Assembly (NCBI GenBank): GCA_902580765.1
Contig: CACHLW010000002.1
Coordinates: 56,594-120,593 of the forward strand
Source of the DNA: an uncultured Alphaproteobacteria bacterium
GTDB lineage: Bacteria; Pseudomonadota; Alphaproteobacteria; HIMB59; GCA-002718135
DNA length: 64,000 nucleotides
Direction: 5' to 3'
Shown here piece after piece: positions 34,650 through 44,476 of this stretch (its first letter is position 1; the number at the start of each line of letters is the position of its first letter). The notes under the pieces are model-generated. The model was not told where the DNA came from. It did no database searches and worked only from the letters and a program-made list of their open reading frames with translations. A program made the translations under genes and the position numbers.

Positions 34650-36197
34650 ATGAAGAGTCTTTTTAGATCATTCTTTACTGTCAGCTTCTATACATTTTTA
34701 AGTCGAGTATTAGGTTTTATTCGAGACATATTAATAGCAAGATATCTTGGATCGACAGTCATTGCTGATGCATTCTTCGTAGCATTTCGTATTCCTAATT
34801 TCTTTCGCCGTGTCCTAGCAGAAGGAGCATACAGTGCTGCATTAATCCCTGTTTTCTCAGGTGTTGTTCTCAATCCAAAAGATGAACGTGAAGCTTCTGA
34901 TTTTGTTGAAAACACAACCTCCATGTTACTATTTGCTACGGTCGTTTTAACGATCATTTTCTTCTTTGGGATGCCTTATATCATTCAAGTTTTAGCACCA
35001 GGTTTTACTGATAATAAAGAAGCCTATGAACTTGCTGTGCATTTTGGAAAAATAATTTTCCCCTATATTATTTTTATATCCTTAGCTGCTCACTTTACTT
35101 CAATTAATAATGTTCATGAACGTTTCGCTGCTGGTGCATTTGCTCCTGCGATTTTGAATATAAGTTTTATTCTGTCATTATTCTTTTTAACACCTTTTGT
35201 AACTACTGCAGGTCACGCATTATCGTATGGTGTATTAATAGGAGGAGTTTTACAATTTTTATATTTATACAGAGCGGTTTTAAATTTTTATCGACCACGT
35301 ATTCGTATCCCAGTTTTAAATGAAAAGTTAAAAAAGTTTTTCAAATTATTTTTACCAGGTGTTGTTGGTTCAGGAGTAATTCAATTAAATATTGTCATTG
35401 GAACAATCATTGCCTCTTTTTTACCTGTTGGTGCAATCAGTCATATTTATTATGCGGATCGTCTTAACCAATTACCGCTTGCTATTTTTGGAATAGCACT
35501 TGGTATTGTTCTTTTACCAAGTTTATCAAAAGCAATTAAACAATCAGATCAAGAAACAACAAATAATATTCAAAATAGATCTATTGAATTTTCATTATTA
35601 ATTTCTTTACCATCAGCCATAGGATTATTTATTTTAGCAGAACCCATTATTCACATTTTATTTGAACGAGGTGCCTTTGTAGCAGAAGATACTTTTTATA
35701 CCGCTAAAGTATTAAGTTACTTTGCCTTAGGTTTACCTGCTTACATTATAATTAAAGTTTTAGTTTCCTGTTTCTTTGCAAGAGAAGATACCAAAACACC
35801 TCTCTATATATCTATTGTCAGTGTGATTACTAATGTTGTGTTATCGCTACTTCTAATTGGATCAATGAGAGAAATGGGCATTGCTGTTGCAACAGCAATT
35901 AGTGCATGGGTGAATGCTTTATTATTGTACCTCTTTTTAGCTATTAGAAATCTTATGAAATTTGATGATCTTTTAGTAAGGAATTCCATCAAAATTTTAC
36001 TAAGTTCATTTCTATTATTTGTAGGAATCTATGTATTAAATGGACTATTCTTTACAAATATTAGTGGTAATTCAGTGTTATTAAACTCGGCACTTTTACT
36101 TCTGATGATCTTTTTAGCTATAATTATTTATTTTGGATTAGTAATTGTGTTAAAAGTCCTATCGGTAAATCAGTTAAAAGAATATTTTAAAAAATAA
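34650..36197 (+). CDS. murJ: MurJ, lipid II flippase
   Basis: The 515-residue protein has about fourteen helices of the MOP superfamily. [19 protein letters not shown] at the N-terminus and [14 protein letters not shown] carry the arginines of the central cavity. It flips lipid II across the membrane for peptidoglycan synthesis. Its stop is 1 base before trpS. Confidence 0.94.
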   Translation: MKSLFRSFFTVSFYTFLSRVLGFIRDILIARYLGSTVIADAFFVAFRIPNFFRRVLAEGAYSAALIPVFSGVVLNPKDEREASDFVENTTSMLLFATVVLTIIFFFGMPYIIQVLAPGFTDNKEAYELAVHFGKIIFPYIIFISLAAHFTSINNVHERFAAGAFAPAILNISFILSLFFLTPFVTTAGHALSYGVLIGGVLQFLYLYRAVLNFYRPRIRIPVLNEKLKKFFKLFLPGVVGSGVIQLNIVIGTIIASFLPVGAISHIYYADRLNQLPLAIFGIALGIVLLPSLSKAIKQSDQETTNNIQNRSIEFSLLISLPSAIGLFILAEPIIHILFERGAFVAEDTFYTAKVLSYFALGLPAYIIIKVLVSCFFAREDTKTPLYISIVSVITNVVLSLLLIGSMREMGIAVATAISAWVNALLLYLFLAIRNLMKFDDLLVRNSIKILLSSFLLFVGIYVLNGLFFTNISGNSVLLNSALLLLMIFLAIIIYFGLVIVLKVLSVNQLKEYFKK

Positions 36198-36198
36198 T

Positions 36199-37206
36199 AT
36201 GGAAAAACCATCAAAAAGAATTTTATCTGGCGTTCAACCATCTGGTGACCTCCATTTAGGAAATTATCTTGGTGCTATAAAAAATTTTGTTTCTCTTCAA
36301 AAAGAATACGAATGTTTTTTTTGTGTTGTTGATTTACATGCCATTACCGTTTGGCAGGATCCAAAAGTTTTAGCAAATAAAACAAGAGAAGTAACTGCTG
36401 CCTTTATTGCATCAGGGATTGATCCAAACCAAAATAATATTTTTGTTCAATCACAAGTACCTCAACATGCACAGCTTGGATGGTTATTCAATTGTGTTGC
36501 GAGGATGGGATGGTTAAACCGCATGACCCAATTTAAAGATAAGGCTGGTAAAAATAGCGAAAATGTTTCTGTTGGTTTATTTTCTTATCCAACGTTAATG
36601 GCAGCAGATATTTTAATCTATTTAGCCACTCATGTACCAGTTGGTGATGATCAAAAGCAACATTTGGAACTGACCAGAGATATCGCACAAAAATTTAACA
36701 ATGATTTTAAGACAGATTTTTTTCCTATTCCTGAACCATTAATTTTAGGTGAGGCTACAAGAGTTATGAGTCTACGTGATGGGTCAAAAAAAATGAGTAA
36801 ATCAGATCCATCTGATTATTCAAGAATCATGTTAACTGATACAGCAGAGAATATTACTCAAAAAATTAAAAAGGCAAAAACAGATCCTGAACCATTACCA
36901 CAAGATAAAACTGGTTTAGAAAAAAGACCAGAAGCAGAAAACCTAATCTCGATATTCGCTTCTTTGCAAGACACATCTATTGAGAATGTTATTAAAGATT
37001 ATGCAGGGAAGGAATTCTCCACCTTTAAAAAAGATTTGGCAGATTTATCAGTATCTAAATTAGAGCCAATTACGAGTGAGATGAATAAACTTATGAGTGA
37101 TGTTTCCTACATCGATTCTATTTTAAATCAGGGTAAAGAGAATGCTATAGCAGTAGCAGAACCTGTTTTGCAAAAAACTAAAGAAATTATTGGTTTTTTA
37201 TCCTAA
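36199..37206 (+). CDS. trpS: TrpS, tryptophanyl-tRNA synthetase
   Basis: The 335-residue class I synthetase has the HIGH-like [10 protein letters not shown] (about 14-23) and KMSKS ([10 protein letters not shown], about 199). Length is usual for bacterial TrpS. It charges tRNA(Trp). The murJ-trpS pairing is seen in other Alphaproteobacteria. Confidence 0.96.
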   Translation: MEKPSKRILSGVQPSGDLHLGNYLGAIKNFVSLQKEYECFFCVVDLHAITVWQDPKVLANKTREVTAAFIASGIDPNQNNIFVQSQVPQHAQLGWLFNCVARMGWLNRMTQFKDKAGKNSENVSVGLFSYPTLMAADILIYLATHVPVGDDQKQHLELTRDIAQKFNNDFKTDFFPIPEPLILGEATRVMSLRDGSKKMSKSDPSDYSRIMLTDTAENITQKIKKAKTDPEPLPQDKTGLEKRPEAENLISIFASLQDTSIENVIKDYAGKEFSTFKKDLADLSVSKLEPITSEMNKLMSDVSYIDSILNQGKENAIAVAEPVLQKTKEIIGFLS

Positions 37207-37279
37207 AAAATTCCCCAAATTTTAAATTTTTTTTAGAAAATTCATACTAAAGACATATTAATAACTATATATAGTGCAT

Positions 37280-37843
37280 ATGTTTATACAAACTGAACAA
37301 ACTCCCAATCCACAAACATTAAAATTTCTACCTGGAAAGGTTGTCATGGATGATGGAACGGCCTTTTTCCAAAATATTAGTGAAGCTGCTGACTCACCAT
37401 TTGCAAAACGCTTATTTGATGTTGAGGGAGTTGAAGGAGTTTTTTTTGGAAGTGATTTTATTACTATTACTAAAAATCAATCTTTAGATTGGCAAGTTAT
37501 GAAACCATTGATCTTAGGCTCAATAATGGATCATTATAATTCTGGCGATACAACAATTAATATTAGTAAAAAAAGCGAGGATAAATCATTAGAGATTGAT
37601 GAAAACGATACCGATATTGTAAAACAAATTAAAGAATTATTGGATACACGAGTAAGACCAGCTGTTGCAATGGATGGTGGTGATATTATTTACGATAGTT
37701 TTAAGGATGGTGTCGTATATCTCCATATGCAAGGAGCATGTTCCGGATGTCCAAGCTCAACCGCTACGTTAAAAATGGGTATTGAAAATATGTTAAAGCA
37801 CTATGTTCCTGAAGTACAAGAAGTAAGGCCTATTGATGGATAG
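37280..37843 (+). CDS. Nfu-type iron-sulfur cluster carrier
   Basis: The 187-residue protein begins MFIQTEQTPNPQTLKFLPG, the usual start of this family, so I use ATG 37280 rather than the GTG 6 bases earlier. The N-terminal Nfu domain is followed by a C-terminal NifU-like domain with CSGCPSS, the CxxC that holds a 4Fe-4S cluster. It delivers clusters to target enzymes. The next gene overlaps it by 8 bases. Confidence 0.92.
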   Translation: MFIQTEQTPNPQTLKFLPGKVVMDDGTAFFQNISEAADSPFAKRLFDVEGVEGVFFGSDFITITKNQSLDWQVMKPLILGSIMDHYNSGDTTINISKKSEDKSLEIDENDTDIVKQIKELLDTRVRPAVAMDGGDIIYDSFKDGVVYLHMQGACSGCPSSTATLKMGIENMLKHYVPEVQEVRPIDG

Positions 37844-38816
37844 ACTGTATAATTTTTTTTGCTTTCCCTTGTTACTACTCGGATTAATATTTATAAGTAA
37901 TGGCTTTGTTGGGTTTGTAGAAAACAATACTAATGATACTAAGAATAACAGTCAAACTGCAAATCAAATAAACAAATTATATTCTGAAAAAGAAATTACA
38001 CCATCTGAAAAGGAAATTACCCTTAAAGGTCCTCCTATTACAGAAATAGTGAAAGAAAAATTAATTGTTAAAGTAAGATTAAAGCCTATTAATCCTATAA
38101 TCACATCAAAGATTGAAGAGCAAATTAATCCTAGTATGCAGCTAACATTATCAGATAAAGATTTTGATTACCTTAATTCAAATAAAAAAGAATTTGTAAA
38201 AACGGTTTTACCAATAATTATTAAAGAAAATCAAAATATTTTGATGATTAGAAGCTTCGTTAGTGAACTTAAGGATAAGTTAGAAACCTTTAGAACTCTG
38301 GACAATAAAGAAATAAGAAAACTCAATGAAATTGCTAAAAAATATAACATTAAACATCATAACAAACATAAATTAGATCTGGTTGACGAGATACTTTCAA
38401 ATGTTGATATAATACCAAATTCAATAGCATTAGCCCAAGCAGCAATAGAAAGTGGTTGGGGTAAGTCTAGATTTGCAAAAGAATATAATGCACTTTTTGG
38501 TGAGTATACATATGATAATTCTAAAGGTGTTATCCCGCTTGAAAGAGAAAATGGTGATACACATCTAATTAAAGCATTCAGTTCATATAGTAACAGTGTC
38601 GAATCGTATTTCGATAACATTAACTCTCATAATGCCTATGAAGATTTCCGTGATATCCGAAATATAATGAGAGAACGAAATAATTTTTCAAACGTTAACT
38701 TACTTGTTAATAAACTAAGTACTTATGCAGAAGATGAAAATTATATTAAAACAATAAGACAAGTTATTAAAACAAATAACTTTAGTATTTTTGATCAAAA
38801 AATTATCACTTATTAG
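37836..38816 (+). CDS. Membrane-anchored glucosaminidase (Bax/LytG-like)
   Basis: I start at ATG 37836, which has AAGG upstream. The 326-residue protein has one N-terminal membrane helix (about 5-24), a low-complexity linker and a C-terminal glucosaminidase domain. LAQAAIESGWGKSRFA supplies the catalytic glutamate and YNALFGEYTY the next block; AFSSYSNSVESYFDNIN is typical of Bax-like proteins. It should cut peptidoglycan in the periplasm. It ends where the convergent deacetylase gene ends. Confidence 0.82.
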   Translation: MDRLYNFFCFPLLLLGLIFISNGFVGFVENNTNDTKNNSQTANQINKLYSEKEITPSEKEITLKGPPITEIVKEKLIVKVRLKPINPIITSKIEEQINPSMQLTLSDKDFDYLNSNKKEFVKTVLPIIIKENQNILMIRSFVSELKDKLETFRTLDNKEIRKLNEIAKKYNIKHHNKHKLDLVDEILSNVDIIPNSIALAQAAIESGWGKSRFAKEYNALFGEYTYDNSKGVIPLERENGDTHLIKAFSSYSNSVESYFDNINSHNAYEDFRDIRNIMRERNNFSNVNLLVNKLSTYAEDENYIKTIRQVIKTNNFSIFDQKIITY

Positions 38817-39845
38817 TTAAAAATAAAATTGGTGACCAAACCATCTCCAGTTTCCTTCACTATCTTTAACAGTACAATTCATTCTAGATCTTCCAGGTGA
38901 CAATTCTCTTGCAAGTCTTATTTCAATTCTTTCATTAAATTTATAAATTTCTCTATCCACCTGACCTTTGCTATCAAATATAAAACAATCTAGAGATTGA
39001 GCTTTCTTATCATCAAGAAGAGAAAAACCTATGAATGGCGGGTTTTGTGTAATTGTTGGGTTTTGAGGTATGAAGTCATAAACCCCTAATCCCTTTGATG
39101 AAGCAGCAAATTTTACTCTATCTATTTCACCATATCTTTCATTTAAAGAAAATCTTGGCAGATAATACATGTTAGATGTTTCATTAATTATTCCAGAATG
39201 CTGTCCAAAAGCAACTTTAAATTTAAATTCTTTTACTAATTCAATTATTTCATCTGTTGTCTCCCCATAAGGAAATGCAAATAAAGTTGGTATTTGTCCA
39301 AGTTCTTTAAGAAAAATTTTATTAGAAGTTTCTATTTCATTTCTTACTTCCTGAATACTAATATCAGGCATATGAGCGTGTGTATGTGAGTGAGCACCAA
39401 TTATTACACCTTCTTCTTTAAGTTTTCTTATTTGATCCCAATTAATATATTTTTCATTATTTGAAATTGTACCTGTTGTTACAAATAAGGTTACGGGAAT
39501 ATTATTTTTTTTAAATAAAGGCCATCCAACCTCTAGAAAAGACTTATCAGCATCATCCACGCTTATACCAATAGTGTTTTCTGGAAGATCTCCATCATTA
39601 AGTATCGTATCAATGATAAAATCTAATGATTTAATCGTATATTTTTCTTTAGTCAGTTCTTCAATGTGACTATTAAGTTGATCAATTGTAACACTTGTTG
39701 AAGGATATTTTGAGACTCCAAATTTATGATACATAAATACTGTAGCTGAATTTTTTATCTCATTTGCAAAAGTTCCAGTTACTAATAAAAAAGTTAAAGA
39801 AATACTTTTTAAAAATAGTAATAGAATGTAGTTATGTAATTTCAT
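38817..39845 (-). CDS. Exported polysaccharide deacetylase-like protein
   Basis: The 342-residue protein starts with a signal peptide (LLLFLKSISLTFLLVTG, cleavage near TFANE). A NodB-type domain follows: SVDDADKS in place of the usual TFDDG, and HSHTHAHM with the metal histidines. FAFPYGE is the later motif. The C-terminal 90 residues form a separate domain. Substrate (peptidoglycan or another glycan) unknown. Its ATG is back to back with that of tsaB. Confidence 0.8.
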   Translation of the reverse strand: MKLHNYILLLFLKSISLTFLLVTGTFANEIKNSATVFMYHKFGVSKYPSTSVTIDQLNSHIEELTKEKYTIKSLDFIIDTILNDGDLPENTIGISVDDADKSFLEVGWPLFKKNNIPVTLFVTTGTISNNEKYINWDQIRKLKEEGVIIGAHSHTHAHMPDISIQEVRNEIETSNKIFLKELGQIPTLFAFPYGETTDEIIELVKEFKFKVAFGQHSGIINETSNMYYLPRFSLNERYGEIDRVKFAASSKGLGVYDFIPQNPTITQNPPFIGFSLLDDKKAQSLDCFIFDSKGQVDREIYKFNERIEIRLARELSPGRSRMNCTVKDSEGNWRWFGHQFYF

Positions 39846-40457
39846 ATGTTATTGTTTTTAGATATTATATCACCAATACCAGAGTTTTGTGTAATTGATG
39901 ACAACAAAGTAATATTAAAGGAGAAAATTGTTCAAAATGAAACAGATAGGTTAAGTGATAATATAATACAGTCCTATATAGAAATAGATAAGCGTTTAAA
40001 CTTAACACAAAATCTTAAAAAAATTTCTACTACAATTGGACCTGGATCGTATACAAGTTTAAGAGTTGGTTCAGCATTTATATCAGGCCTAATGATATCT
40101 CGTAAAATACCTTACTATCCACTATCAATTGAAGACATTTTAAATTTTAATTCAAAAAAATCATCTAAAAACAATTTAGGAGTTTTTATAACATCATCTA
40201 ATAATCAGGAATTCTTGTGTTACAAAAATGAAGATAACGAAATGGAATATAATAAAATTGAAAATAATAAATGCTCGATTCCAAAACATATCGAGTTAAT
40301 TCTTTTTAATAAGACTGAAATTAATGAGAATAATAAATTAGAACAAATTCATTTTTCTTTTTTTGAAGAATTTTACAAAAATTATAATAATTTAAACTTT
40401 AAAAAAAATATTATTATTAATCCTATTTATGTATCAAATAATCTATTGCTAAATTGA
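39846..40457 (+). CDS. tsaB: TsaB, tRNA threonylcarbamoyladenosine protein
   Basis: The 203-residue protein has the ASKHA N-terminal pattern of TsaB (FLDIISPIPEFCVI, TTIGPGSYTSLRVGSAFISGL). It scaffolds TsaD/TsaE for t6A37 synthesis on tRNA. The C-terminal half is poorly conserved and lysine/asparagine-rich, as in other AT-rich genomes. rimI follows with a 4-base TTGA overlap. Confidence 0.85.
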   Translation: MLLFLDIISPIPEFCVIDDNKVILKEKIVQNETDRLSDNIIQSYIEIDKRLNLTQNLKKISTTIGPGSYTSLRVGSAFISGLMISRKIPYYPLSIEDILNFNSKKSSKNNLGVFITSSNNQEFLCYKNEDNEMEYNKIENNKCSIPKHIELILFNKTEINENNKLEQIHFSFFEEFYKNYNNLNFKKNIIINPIYVSNNLLLN

Positions 40458-40933
40458 ACAGTATTAATCAAATAAATAAAGAGAAGTTATCTTCAATAAT
40501 AAAGTTTATGGATGATAATAGTGATGAATACAGTTATTTTAAAAAGATAGGATGGAATCTAAAAAATATTGAAAGTCAATTTAATAAAGTTAATAATTAC
40601 TCTTTTGGATATTTTAAATCTAATCATCTAGTAGGGCTTTTAATTGGTGATGTAATTAAAAACGACAAAGATTATGATTTAGAATTACATATTCTATTTG
40701 TATCAAAAGACCAAAGAAGAAAACAAATTGCGACAAAATTATTAAATTATGTTGAAACAAATATAATTAAATTTTCACAGATTTTCATTGAAGTTGCTGA
40801 AGATAATTTAGATGCAATAAGTTTTTATCAAAAAAACAACTTTGTTTTTTTAAACTTTAGACATAACTATTATAGGTATAATGGTAAAAATATTCATGCT
40901 AAATGCTTTATAAAAAAAATTAATCATGAGTGA
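40454..40933 (+). CDS. rimI: RimI-type GNAT N-acetyltransferase
   Basis: The 159-residue GNAT protein has the acetyl-CoA loop VSKDQRRKQIATKLL (about 90-104) and ends with the AxxFYQKNNFVFLNFRHNYY block of RimI-like enzymes. RimI acetylates the N-terminus of ribosomal protein S18. The start is TTG at 40454, overlapping the tsaB stop. tsaB-rimI adjacency supports the name. Confidence 0.8.
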   Translation: MNSINQINKEKLSSIIKFMDDNSDEYSYFKKIGWNLKNIESQFNKVNNYSFGYFKSNHLVGLLIGDVIKNDKDYDLELHILFVSKDQRRKQIATKLLNYVETNIIKFSQIFIEVAEDNLDAISFYQKNNFVFLNFRHNYYRYNGKNIHAKCFIKKINHE

Positions 40934-42227
40934 TAAATATATTTATATAAAATCGTATGGTTGTCAGATGAATGTATACGATAGTAATCGTATTAAAGAT
41001 TTGTTTTCAAATAAAGGATATAAATTAACAGACGATATTTCAAAGGCAGATTTAACTGTTTTGAATACATGTCATATAAGAGAAAAGGCAGTTGAGAAAG
41101 TCTACTCTGATATTGGTAGAGTTAAAAAAATTAAAGATAAAAAACAGAACATGAAATTAGTAGTTGCTGGTTGTGTTGCACAGGCCGAAGGTCTTGAAAT
41201 AAAAAAAAGATCACCATCAGTTGATTATGTTGTAGGACCTCAGTCTTATCACAAATTACCTGATATGATTGATAAAGTAGATGAAATTGAAAATAGTGAG
41301 TTTTTACAAAATGAAAAATTTAAAAACTTAATTTTCAATTCTTCTAATGTATCATCTGAATTTTTATCTATTCAAGAAGGATGTGATAAATTCTGTTCTT
41401 TTTGCGTAGTTCCGTATACTAGGGGTCCTGAATTTTCCAGACCAGTTGATGATATTGTGGAAGAGACAAAAAAATATGTTTCAAATGGAATCAAAGAAAT
41501 AATTTTGCTAGGTCAAAATGTTAATGCATATCATGGTATAGCGTCTGACGGAAAATCAAAAGATTTAGCTTATTTGATTAACAAGATAGGTGAAATTGAA
41601 GAAATTAAGAGGATTAGATATATGACATCTCATCCCATAGATATGAAAGATTCTCTAATAAATGCCCATGCCAATAATTCAAAACTAATGCCATTTCTCC
41701 ATTTACCTATTCAATCTGGATCAGATAAAATTTTAAAAAAAATGAACAGAAAACATACAGTTGATGATTATTTAAAAATTGTAGAAAAAATAAGAAATGT
41801 TCGTCCCGATATTGCCCTTTCATCAGATTTTATTGTTGGCTTTCCAGATGAAACAGATAAAGATTTTGAAGATACAATGAAATTTATTGAAAAGGTTAAT
41901 TTTGTTATTGCTTATTCATTTATTTATAGTCCAAGACCAGGAACACCTGCTCAAAATAAAGATAATATTAGTATTTTAGATAAAAAAGCACGTTTAAGTG
42001 CATTGCAATCTTTGCTAACACAACAACAAATCAATTTTAATAAGTCATTTGTTAATAAAGGCATGGAAGTATTATTTGAAAAAATTGGAAGACACAAAGA
42101 TCAATTTATAGGACGTACAATTTATAACCAAAGTACATTTGTTAATTCCAAAAAAGATTTATTAAATAAAATTATGAATGTTAAAATTATAAACTCAACT
42201 AATTTCGCTCTTGAATGTCAGATATAG
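40926..42227 (+). CDS. miaB: MiaB, tRNA ms2i6A37 methylthiotransferase
   Basis: The 433-residue radical-SAM enzyme has the N-terminal UPF0004 cysteines (SYGCQMN, NTCHIRE, AGCVAQ), the radical SAM triad EGCDKFCSFC and a C-terminal TRAM domain. It adds methylthio to i6A37 in tRNA. Neighbour order tsaB-rimI-miaB-phoH-ybeY is typical. phoH overlaps it by 13 bases. Confidence 0.95.
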   Translation: MSDKYIYIKSYGCQMNVYDSNRIKDLFSNKGYKLTDDISKADLTVLNTCHIREKAVEKVYSDIGRVKKIKDKKQNMKLVVAGCVAQAEGLEIKKRSPSVDYVVGPQSYHKLPDMIDKVDEIENSEFLQNEKFKNLIFNSSNVSSEFLSIQEGCDKFCSFCVVPYTRGPEFSRPVDDIVEETKKYVSNGIKEIILLGQNVNAYHGIASDGKSKDLAYLINKIGEIEEIKRIRYMTSHPIDMKDSLINAHANNSKLMPFLHLPIQSGSDKILKKMNRKHTVDDYLKIVEKIRNVRPDIALSSDFIVGFPDETDKDFEDTMKFIEKVNFVIAYSFIYSPRPGTPAQNKDNISILDKKARLSALQSLLTQQQINFNKSFVNKGMEVLFEKIGRHKDQFIGRTIYNQSTFVNSKKDLLNKIMNVKIINSTNFALECQI

Positions 42228-43174
42228 TAAACAAGAACGAAAATCTAGAATTGGAATTAGATGATAACACAATTTTAAGTAATTTATTTGGTATTAATGA
42301 TAGAAACCTATCTCTCATAGAACAAATTAATCAAGTTAAAATTCAATATCGTGGAAATAAAATTAAAATATCAGGTAATAAAAAATCAATTTTTGAAACT
42401 AAAAAAACCATTCTTAATTTATTTAAAGAAGCACAAAATGGTGCAGAAATAGACGAGGATAGAATTAGAGATAATAAAAGTTTAATATCTATGAATATTA
42501 AGACAGACAAACAGATGGATTTATTTATTCAAACCAAAAAAAGAAAAATTATACCAAGAACTGAAATACAGAATAAATATCTTCAATTACTAAATAATAA
42601 AAATATAACATTTGCTATTGGCCCTGCTGGAACAGGAAAGACTTACCTAGCTGTTGCTAAAGCAGTTTCAGCTCTTCAAGATGGCAAAGTAAATAAAATT
42701 ATTTTATCCAGACCAGCTGTTGAAGCTGGCGAAAAATTAGGTTTTCTTCCTGGAGATTTAAAAGAAAAAGTAGACCCTTTCTTAAGACCAATTTACGATG
42801 CTTTATATTCAATGTTACCTTATGAACAGGTAGAAAAAAAATTGCTTAACAACACTATAGAAATAGCCCCTATTGCATTTATGAGAGGAAGAACACTTGA
42901 GGATTGTTTTATAATTTTAGATGAAGCTCAAAATACAACAAAAACACAAATGAAAATGTTTTTAACAAGATTAGGGAAAAATAGTCAAATGGTAGTCGTA
43001 GGAGATGTTACTCAAATTGATCTTGTAAGTGAAAAAGATTCAGGACTTAAAGATGCATTAAAAAAGTTAAACAAAGTAAATGATATAGGTTTTATTCAAT
43101 TATCAGAAAAAGATGTTGTACGACATGATTTAGTTAAGAAAATTATTAATGCATATGAAAAACATAAAAGTTGA
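42215..43174 (+). CDS. phoH: PhoH-like ATPase
   Basis: The 319-residue protein has Walker A AIGPAGTGKTYLA (about 130-142), Walker B FIILDEAQN and the SRPAVEAGEKLGFLPGD block. The N-terminal 90 residues resemble a KH-like part. PhoH works with YbeY in rRNA/RNA handling; despite its name it is here a housekeeping gene and no Pho box is seen. ybeY overlaps it. Confidence 0.93.
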   Translation: MSDIVNKNENLELELDDNTILSNLFGINDRNLSLIEQINQVKIQYRGNKIKISGNKKSIFETKKTILNLFKEAQNGAEIDEDRIRDNKSLISMNIKTDKQMDLFIQTKKRKIIPRTEIQNKYLQLLNNKNITFAIGPAGTGKTYLAVAKAVSALQDGKVNKIILSRPAVEAGEKLGFLPGDLKEKVDPFLRPIYDALYSMLPYEQVEKKLLNNTIEIAPIAFMRGRTLEDCFIILDEAQNTTKTQMKMFLTRLGKNSQMVVVGDVTQIDLVSEKDSGLKDALKKLNKVNDIGFIQLSEKDVVRHDLVKKIINAYEKHKS

Positions 43175-43631
43175 TTTTTTTTCTGAATCGAAAAAATGGC
43201 CAAGGCGAATACCTAAAATTAAGATTATTTCAAAAAAAACTATAAATAAGATGAGCTCTTATTTTAAAAAAGATTTTAGATTTGAACTAAATATAATTTT
43301 AACAGATAAATCAAAAATGATAAAACTTAACAAAATCTATAAAAATAAACAATCGGACACAGATGTCCTTACATTTATTTCTAAGATTTCAAATAAAAAT
43401 GTTGGAAAAATTTTATATTGTGATATTTTTTTCTCAATTGATACTATTGAAAAATTTATAAGCAGAAATAAAATTAGCATTTATGATCATTTTAACCATT
43501 TACTAATTCATAGTTTATTACATATTAACGGATATGATCATAAAAAAAATTTAGAATTTAAAAAAATGAAAAGAGAGGAGATTAAAATTTTAGGATTATT
43601 TGGAATTAGTAATCCTTACATAATTCAATGA
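43149..43631 (+). CDS. ybeY: YbeY, rRNA maturation endoribonuclease
   Basis: The 160-residue protein has LIHSLLHINGYDH, the H-x3-H-x5-H zinc motif of YbeY, and QSDTDVLTFI before it. It processes 16S rRNA ends. Two close ATGs (43149 and 43155) lie inside phoH; no clear SD chooses between them, and the second (MKNIKVDF) would fit as well. corC-like follows with a 4-base overlap. Confidence 0.9.
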   Translation: MHMKNIKVDFFSESKKWPRRIPKIKIISKKTINKMSSYFKKDFRFELNIILTDKSKMIKLNKIYKNKQSDTDVLTFISKISNKNVGKILYCDIFFSIDTIEKFISRNKISIYDHFNHLLIHSLLHINGYDHKKNLEFKKMKREEIKILGLFGISNPYIIQ

Positions 43632-44476
43632 ACACAAATAACGCTGATAAAACATCGAGCTGGAAAAATTGGATAATAAAAAAATTGTTATCTAATGATT
43701 CAACGAAAGAAGATATCTTAAATTTTATCGCTAACGATGAAGATGATAAAAATCTTGAAGATCTTAACGATAATAATGAAAAAAATCTAATCAAGAACAT
43801 TGTAAATTTAAATGAAAAAAGTGTTGAAGATTTAATGATACCAAGAAGTGAAATTATAGCTCTAGATCATGACAAATCTTATAAAGAAATTTTAGAAATC
43901 ATTAAAGATGAGGGGCATTCTAGATTTCCAGTTTATAAGAAAAATATTGATAACGTAATCGGCTTCTTTCATATAAAAGATTTTATTAAATCATCACAAG
44001 ATACTTTTCAAATGAATGAAATTATAAGAGATGTTTTATATGTGGCACCAAAATCACCAATTTTAGATTTACTAAAAACTATGAGATCATCGAGGATTCA
44101 TATAGGGCTAGTTGTAGATGGAGTTGGCGGTGTAGACGGATTGGTTACGATAGAAGATTTAGTTGAAGAAATTGTTGGAGAGATTGAAGATGAACATGAT
44201 GCAGAGGATGAGGAGGAATTAGTTTATAAAAAATCAGATAATTCAATAACTGTAAATGCTAGCTACAGAGTAGAAGATTTAGAGGAATATTTTTCTATTA
44301 ATATTCCTAGAAATGAGGATGATGAAACTTCTTCCGTAGGCGGTTTAGTATATGAAAAAATAAATAGGATACCAAAAAATAATGAAATAATAGATTTTAA
44401 TGATGAACTTAGGATTAAAATTATTAAATCAAACAATAGAAAAATTGAAATAGTTGAAGTAAATAAAAATAATTGA
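43628..44476 (+). CDS. CorC/HlyC-type CBS-domain protein
   Basis: The 282-residue cytosolic protein has two CBS repeats (about 70-190: VEDLMIPRSEIIALD, HSRFPVYKKNIDNVIGFFHIKD, HIGLVVDGVGGVDGLVTIEDLVEEIVGEI) and a C-terminal CorC_HlyC domain. It lacks the membrane DUF21 part. The family is linked to Mg/Co efflux. In Alphaproteobacteria it lies between ybeY and lnt, as here. Confidence 0.88.
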   Translation: MNTNNADKTSSWKNWIIKKLLSNDSTKEDILNFIANDEDDKNLEDLNDNNEKNLIKNIVNLNEKSVEDLMIPRSEIIALDHDKSYKEILEIIKDEGHSRFPVYKKNIDNVIGFFHIKDFIKSSQDTFQMNEIIRDVLYVAPKSPILDLLKTMRSSRIHIGLVVDGVGGVDGLVTIEDLVEEIVGEIEDEHDAEDEEELVYKKSDNSITVNASYRVEDLEEYFSINIPRNEDDETSSVGGLVYEKINRIPKNNEIIDFNDELRIKIIKSNNRKIEIVEVNKNN

